Made by a program: the position numbers and the translations under genes. The notes under the pieces are model-generated. The model was not told where the DNA came from and ran no database searches. It saw nothing but the letters and a program-made list of their open reading frames with translations. Shown here piece after piece: positions 60,857-64,000 of a stretch of 64,000 nucleotides of DNA (positions within the stretch are counted from its first letter, which is position 1; the number at the start of each line of letters is the position of its first letter). The DNA comes from Desulfonispora thiosulfatigenes DSM 11270 (GTDB taxonomy: Bacteria; Bacillota; Peptococcia; Peptococcales; Desulfonisporaceae): the NCBI RefSeq assembly GCF_900176035.1, contig NZ_FWWT01000015.1, positions 1 to 64,000 of the forward strand, given 5' to 3'.

Positions 60857-61405
60857 ATGATTGACTTAAAGGCAATTGAGGAAAATACCAAAAATGCTGT
60901 AGAGGAATTATTAGAGGTAGCAAAATTAGAAAAAGGACAAATTTTCGTGGTGGGTTGTAGTACCAGTGAAGTGGCAGGGTCACATATTGGGTCATCAGGG
61001 AGCCTGGAAATTGGCGAGGCAATTTTTAATGGATTATATCCTCCTTTAAAGGAAAGAGGAATCCACCTAGCTGTACAGTGCTGTGAACATTTAAATAGAG
61101 CATTAGTAGTGGATAAAGAAATGGTAGAAAAGTTTAATTTAGAACAAGTAACTGTTTTCCCTCATCAAAAAGCAGGGGGATCCTTTGCCACTTATGTATT
61201 TCATAAACTAGAAAATAGCGTGATGGTTGAACATATTAAAGCTCATGCAGGAATTGATATTGGAGATGCGTTAATTGGAATGCATTTAAAACATGTAGCC
61301 GTTCCTGTAAGATTAAAAGTAAAAACAATTGGTGAGGGACATGTAACAGCAGCACGAGTACGTCCTAAATTAATTGGAGGCGAAAGAGCTAAATATTGTT
61401 TATAG
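60857..61405 (+). CDS. ywlG: UPF0340 protein (YwlG family)
   Basis: 182 residues (TIGR01440/UPF0340). Seen: VGCSTSEVAGSHIGSSGSLEIGEAIF, VQCCEHLNRALVV and AHAGIDIGDALIGMHLKHVAVPVR. Function unknown; conserved between rpiB and glyA in many Firmicutes. ATG 60857 has GGGGGTG upstream; a longer frame to 60800 lacks an SD. Confidence 0.9.
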   Translation: MIDLKAIEENTKNAVEELLEVAKLEKGQIFVVGCSTSEVAGSHIGSSGSLEIGEAIFNGLYPPLKERGIHLAVQCCEHLNRALVVDKEMVEKFNLEQVTVFPHQKAGGSFATYVFHKLENSVMVEHIKAHAGIDIGDALIGMHLKHVAVPVRLKVKTIGEGHVTAARVRPKLIGGERAKYCL

Positions 61406-61435
61406 GTGAATAATAATTTAAAAGAGGTGGATAAT

Positions 61436-62674
61436 ATGGATAGTATTAAAGAATTTATAGCTCCTTTAGATCCTGAAGTAGCTGAAGCGATCAAAAAAGA
61501 AGAAAAACGTCAGTTCGAGAAAATTGAGTTAATTGCATCAGAGAACTTTGTAAGTGATGCTGTAATGGCTGCGCAGGGGTCTGCATTAACTAATAAATAT
61601 GCAGAAGGTTATCCAGGAAAAAGATATTATGGTGGATGTGAACATGTTGATGTCGTGGAAGATTTAGCAAGAGATAGAGCTAAAAAACTATTTGGTGCTG
61701 AACATGCAAACGTTCAACCACATTCAGGGGCAAATGCTAATACAGCTGTTTATTTTGCTATGTTAAAGCCAGGGGATACAGTTTTAGGTATGAATTTAAG
61801 TCATGGCGGACATTTAACTCATGGTAGCCCTGTAAATATCTCAGGAGTATACTTTAATTTCTGTGAATATGGTGTAAGTAAAGATAATGAAACAATTGAT
61901 TATGAAGAAGTTTTAGCAAAGGCTAAAGAAGTTAAGCCTAAAATGATAGTAGCAGGAGCTAGTGCATATGCTAGAACAATTGATTTTGCTAAATTTAGAG
62001 AAATAGCTGATGAAGTAGGAGCATATTTAATGGTAGATATGGCTCATATTGCTGGTCTTGTAGCAGCTGGACTTCATCCAAACCCAGTACCTCATGCACA
62101 CTTTGTAACTACTACTACTCATAAAACCTTAAGAGGACCTCGTGGTGGTATGATTCTTTGTAAAGAAGAGTTTGCAAAGCAAATTGATAAGGCAATCTTC
62201 CCTGGAATTCAAGGTGGACCACTTATGCATATAATTGCTGCAAAGGCAGTAGCTTTTTACGAAGCTTTACAACCAGAGTTTACTAATTACCAAAAGAGAA
62301 TAATTTCAAATGCTACAGCTTTAGCTAATGCATTAAAAGATAATGGTTTTAGAATTGTTTCAGGTGGTACAGATAATCACTTAATGTTGATTGATCTTCA
62401 AGATAAAGGTTTAACCGGTAAAGAAGCCGAAAAAATGTTAGATGAAGCAGGAGTAACAGCAAATAAAAACACTATACCTTTTGATCCACAAAGTCCATTT
62501 GTAACAAGTGGTATTAGAATTGGAACCCCAGCTGTAACTACAAGAGGAATGGGACCAGAAGATATGGTGAAGATAGCTGAAATCTTTAATTTAGTTTTAA
62601 TACAAAAGGATAATGAAAAGGCTAGCAAAAAAGTACTTGAGCTTACATCAGGCTTTCCATTATTTAAATACTAA
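61436..62674 (+). CDS. glyA: serine hydroxymethyltransferase
   Basis: 412 residues. PLP enzyme converting serine to glycine with formation of methylene-THF. Seen: [43 protein letters not shown], the PLP lysine in [14 protein letters not shown], and HLMLIDL. ATG 61436 after AGAGGTGG. Confidence 0.98.
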   Translation: MDSIKEFIAPLDPEVAEAIKKEEKRQFEKIELIASENFVSDAVMAAQGSALTNKYAEGYPGKRYYGGCEHVDVVEDLARDRAKKLFGAEHANVQPHSGANANTAVYFAMLKPGDTVLGMNLSHGGHLTHGSPVNISGVYFNFCEYGVSKDNETIDYEEVLAKAKEVKPKMIVAGASAYARTIDFAKFREIADEVGAYLMVDMAHIAGLVAAGLHPNPVPHAHFVTTTTHKTLRGPRGGMILCKEEFAKQIDKAIFPGIQGGPLMHIIAAKAVAFYEALQPEFTNYQKRIISNATALANALKDNGFRIVSGGTDNHLMLIDLQDKGLTGKEAEKMLDEAGVTANKNTIPFDPQSPFVTSGIRIGTPAVTTRGMGPEDMVKIAEIFNLVLIQKDNEKASKKVLELTSGFPLFKY

Positions 62675-62722
62675 TTTATAATAGACATAATCTTGGTTTT
62701 TCAAAATAGGAGGCTTTTTTTA

Positions 62723-63352
62723 ATGGCAAAAGTACATATTTTAGATCATCCCTTAATTCAACATAAACTTACATTTATTAGAGACAAAAATACAGGTTCA
62801 AAAGAATTTAGAGAACTTGTCGAAGAAGTATCTATGCTGATGGCTTATGAAGTTACACGTGATTTTGCACTTAAAGATATTGAAATCGAAACACCAGTTA
62901 CGACAACAAAAGGACAAGTAATCGCAGGACGTAAAGTAGTAATTGTACCAATTTTAAGAGCAGGAATTGGGATGGTTAGCGGAATGGTAAATCTTATTCC
63001 AGCTGCTAAAGTAGGACATATCGGTTTATATCGTGATCCAGAAACATTACAGCCTGTTGAATATTATTGCAAACTTCCATCTGATTTAAATGAAAGAGAA
63101 TTAATCGTTATTGATCCTATGCTTGCCACAGGTGGATCAGCTTCAGCTGCAATTAAATTTTTAAAAGATCGTAAAGTAAAAAATATAAAATTAGTATGCT
63201 TATTAGCAGCTCCTGAAGGAATTAAAAAGGTGCAAGAAGAACATCCAGACGTAGATATCTATTTAGCAGCAGTAGATGAAAAGCTAGACGATCACGGATA
63301 TATCGTACCAGGCTTAGGCGATGCTGGAGACAGGCTCTTTGGTACAAAGTAA
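62723..63352 (+). CDS. upp: uracil phosphoribosyltransferase
   Basis: 209 residues. PRPP loop [17 protein letters not shown]-terminal [16 protein letters not shown], and the uracil-binding [25 protein letters not shown]. Salvages uracil to UMP. ATG 62723 after AGGAGG. Confidence 0.98.
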   Translation: MAKVHILDHPLIQHKLTFIRDKNTGSKEFRELVEEVSMLMAYEVTRDFALKDIEIETPVTTTKGQVIAGRKVVIVPILRAGIGMVSGMVNLIPAAKVGHIGLYRDPETLQPVEYYCKLPSDLNERELIVIDPMLATGGSASAAIKFLKDRKVKNIKLVCLLAAPEGIKKVQEEHPDVDIYLAAVDEKLDDHGYIVPGLGDAGDRLFGTK

Positions 63353-63364
63353 GGAGAGAAGGTA

Positions 63365-63820
63365 ATGCGTCCAAGCTGGAATGAATATTTTATGGAGATT
63401 ACCGAAGTAGTAGCAAAAAGATCAACATGCCTGCGGAGAAAAGTAGGCGCAGTTTTAGTAAAAGATAAAAGAATTTTAGCAACGGGCTATAACGGAGCTC
63501 CAAAAAAACTGGAGCACTGCGAAAACCTAGGCTGCCTGAGAGAAGAAATGTCAGTACCTAGTGGACAGCGACACGAACTATGTAGAGCCATCCATGCCGA
63601 ACAAAACGCAATAATCCAAGCAGCTACTCATGGCATTCAAATTGAAGGAGCAATCCTTTATAGCACAACATTTCCCTGCGTTTTATGCAGTAAAATGCTG
63701 ATAAATGCCGGAATAACAAAAATAGTTTATCAAGGAAACTACCCCGATGAACTAGCAAAAATACTCCTAAAGGAAGCAGGAGTAGAAATCGAGCATTATG
63801 AAAAAGATCTTAAACCATAA
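63365..63820 (+). CDS. comEB: deoxycytidylate (dCMP) deaminase family protein (ComEB)
   Basis: 151 residues. Zinc motif [11 protein letters not shown] and [41 protein letters not shown] at the start; a further Cys/His-rich insert ([11 protein letters not shown]). It deaminates dCMP to dUMP in pyrimidine supply. SD AAGGAGAGAAGG; 12 nt after upp and probably co-transcribed. Confidence 0.93.
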   Translation: MRPSWNEYFMEITEVVAKRSTCLRRKVGAVLVKDKRILATGYNGAPKKLEHCENLGCLREEMSVPSGQRHELCRAIHAEQNAIIQAATHGIQIEGAILYSTTFPCVLCSKMLINAGITKIVYQGNYPDELAKILLKEAGVEIEHYEKDLKP

Positions 63821-63841
63821 ACTATAATAAACAAAAGCTAT

Positions 63842-63935
63842 ATCAAAAACGAAAAAACGAAAATAAAAACAAAAACAAAAACGAAAACAAAAACAATAAC
63901 AAAAAAAGAAAACAAAAACAAAAATGGCAACAAAC
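63842..63935 (+). repeat. A-rich low-complexity hexanucleotide tract
   Basis: After dCMP deaminase, about 90 nt consist almost entirely of A with spaced C or G, mainly AAAAAC and AAAACG units, with very few T. No gene or hairpin was found between 63821 and the window end apart from this. Confidence 0.8.
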
Positions 63936-64000
63936 AAAATAATTAATACCTACAAAATATTAAGGACAAATAGGCTTTTACCGCGCACCAGCAAAGTAAA

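Noticed and set aside
1-64000. CRISPR arrays, prophage, tRNA or rRNA genes
   Set aside because: No regular spacer-repeat array, phage structural genes, tRNA cloverleaf/TTCRANNC arm with acceptor pairing, or rRNA core sequence was noticed on either strand.

Overview
The window is a low-GC (roughly one-third G+C), gene-dense stretch of chromosome from an endospore-forming Firmicute, most likely an anaerobic member of the Clostridia. The evidence is two complete nutrient-germinant-receptor (ger) gene sets, a GerMN lipoprotein, a probable exosporium/coat protein, Gram-positive ribosome-binding sites with about 8-nt spacing, an agr-type peptide-pheromone cassette, and a prfA-prmC...ywlCDEFG-glyA-upp gene order like that of Bacillus subtilis. 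NhaA and K+/H+ antiporters suggest attention to Na+/K+/pH balance, but the species cannot be named from the sequence. No rRNA, tRNA, CRISPR array or prophage was seen. The only transposable element is one end of an IS3-family insertion at the left edge.

Layout. 1-536: end of an IS3-family element. 0.5-8.2 kb: GerMN lipoprotein, PAS-PAS-GGDEF diguanylate cyclase, two-component system, K+/H+ antiporter, ferritin. 8.3-11 kb: proline symporter and purC, separated by a palindromic repeat. 11-15.4 kb: thioredoxin-like [2Fe-2S] protein, pyridoxamine kinase, an agr-like cassette (kinase-less membrane protein, AgrB, and a 43-residue AgrD), then a membrane GGDEF/HD-GYP protein. 15.5-21.2 kb: exosporium-type protein, ger operon 1 (A-C-D-B) and a 3-methyladenine glycosylase. 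21.2-27.5 kb: thiamine genes in two units (thiC; thiD-thiM-thiE), each behind a TPP riboswitch and terminator, flanking nadE. 27.7-34.1 kb: DUF2156 and Eis-like acyl/acetyltransferase pair, then ger set 2 with gerAB convergent to gerA-C-D. 34.2-38.3 kb: DUF5320 protein, TSUP permease, and a NifX-MinD-MinD-NifX-like Fe-S operon. 38.5-44.2 kb: trmB, orphan TRAP binding protein, PPi-type phosphofructokinase, SGNH/MBOAT O-acylation pair. 44.3-50.8 kb: histidine operon hisZ-G-H-[A-F fusion]-IE-D-B. 50.9-55.4 kb: radical SAM protein, rpmE, yqhQ, prfA, prmC. 55.7-63.8 kb: nhaA, BusR-like regulator, then ywlC/sua5, mntP, ywlE, rpiB (frameshifted), ywlG, glyA, upp and dCMP deaminase.

Most notable. (1) A dispersed family of 65-182 bp structured palindromic repeats (five copies) has conserved loop sequences but stems that differ between copies while remaining paired, so it looks like a structured RNA/DNA element rather than ordinary intergenic sequence. 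(2) HisA and HisF are fused in one 507-residue protein with both catalytic aspartate pairs intact. (3) An agr cassette without AgrC kinase or AgrA lies beside a c-di-GMP synthesis/degradation protein. (4) rpiB is interrupted by a -1 shift exactly at an A AAA AAT slippery heptamer. (5) A near-identical CATATGTCAAT operator-like motif precedes both the DUF5320 gene and the NifX/MinD operon.

Several start codons were moved inward from the longest possible frame because a strong Shine-Dalgarno sequence lies inside the longer frame. These choices are noted gene by gene.
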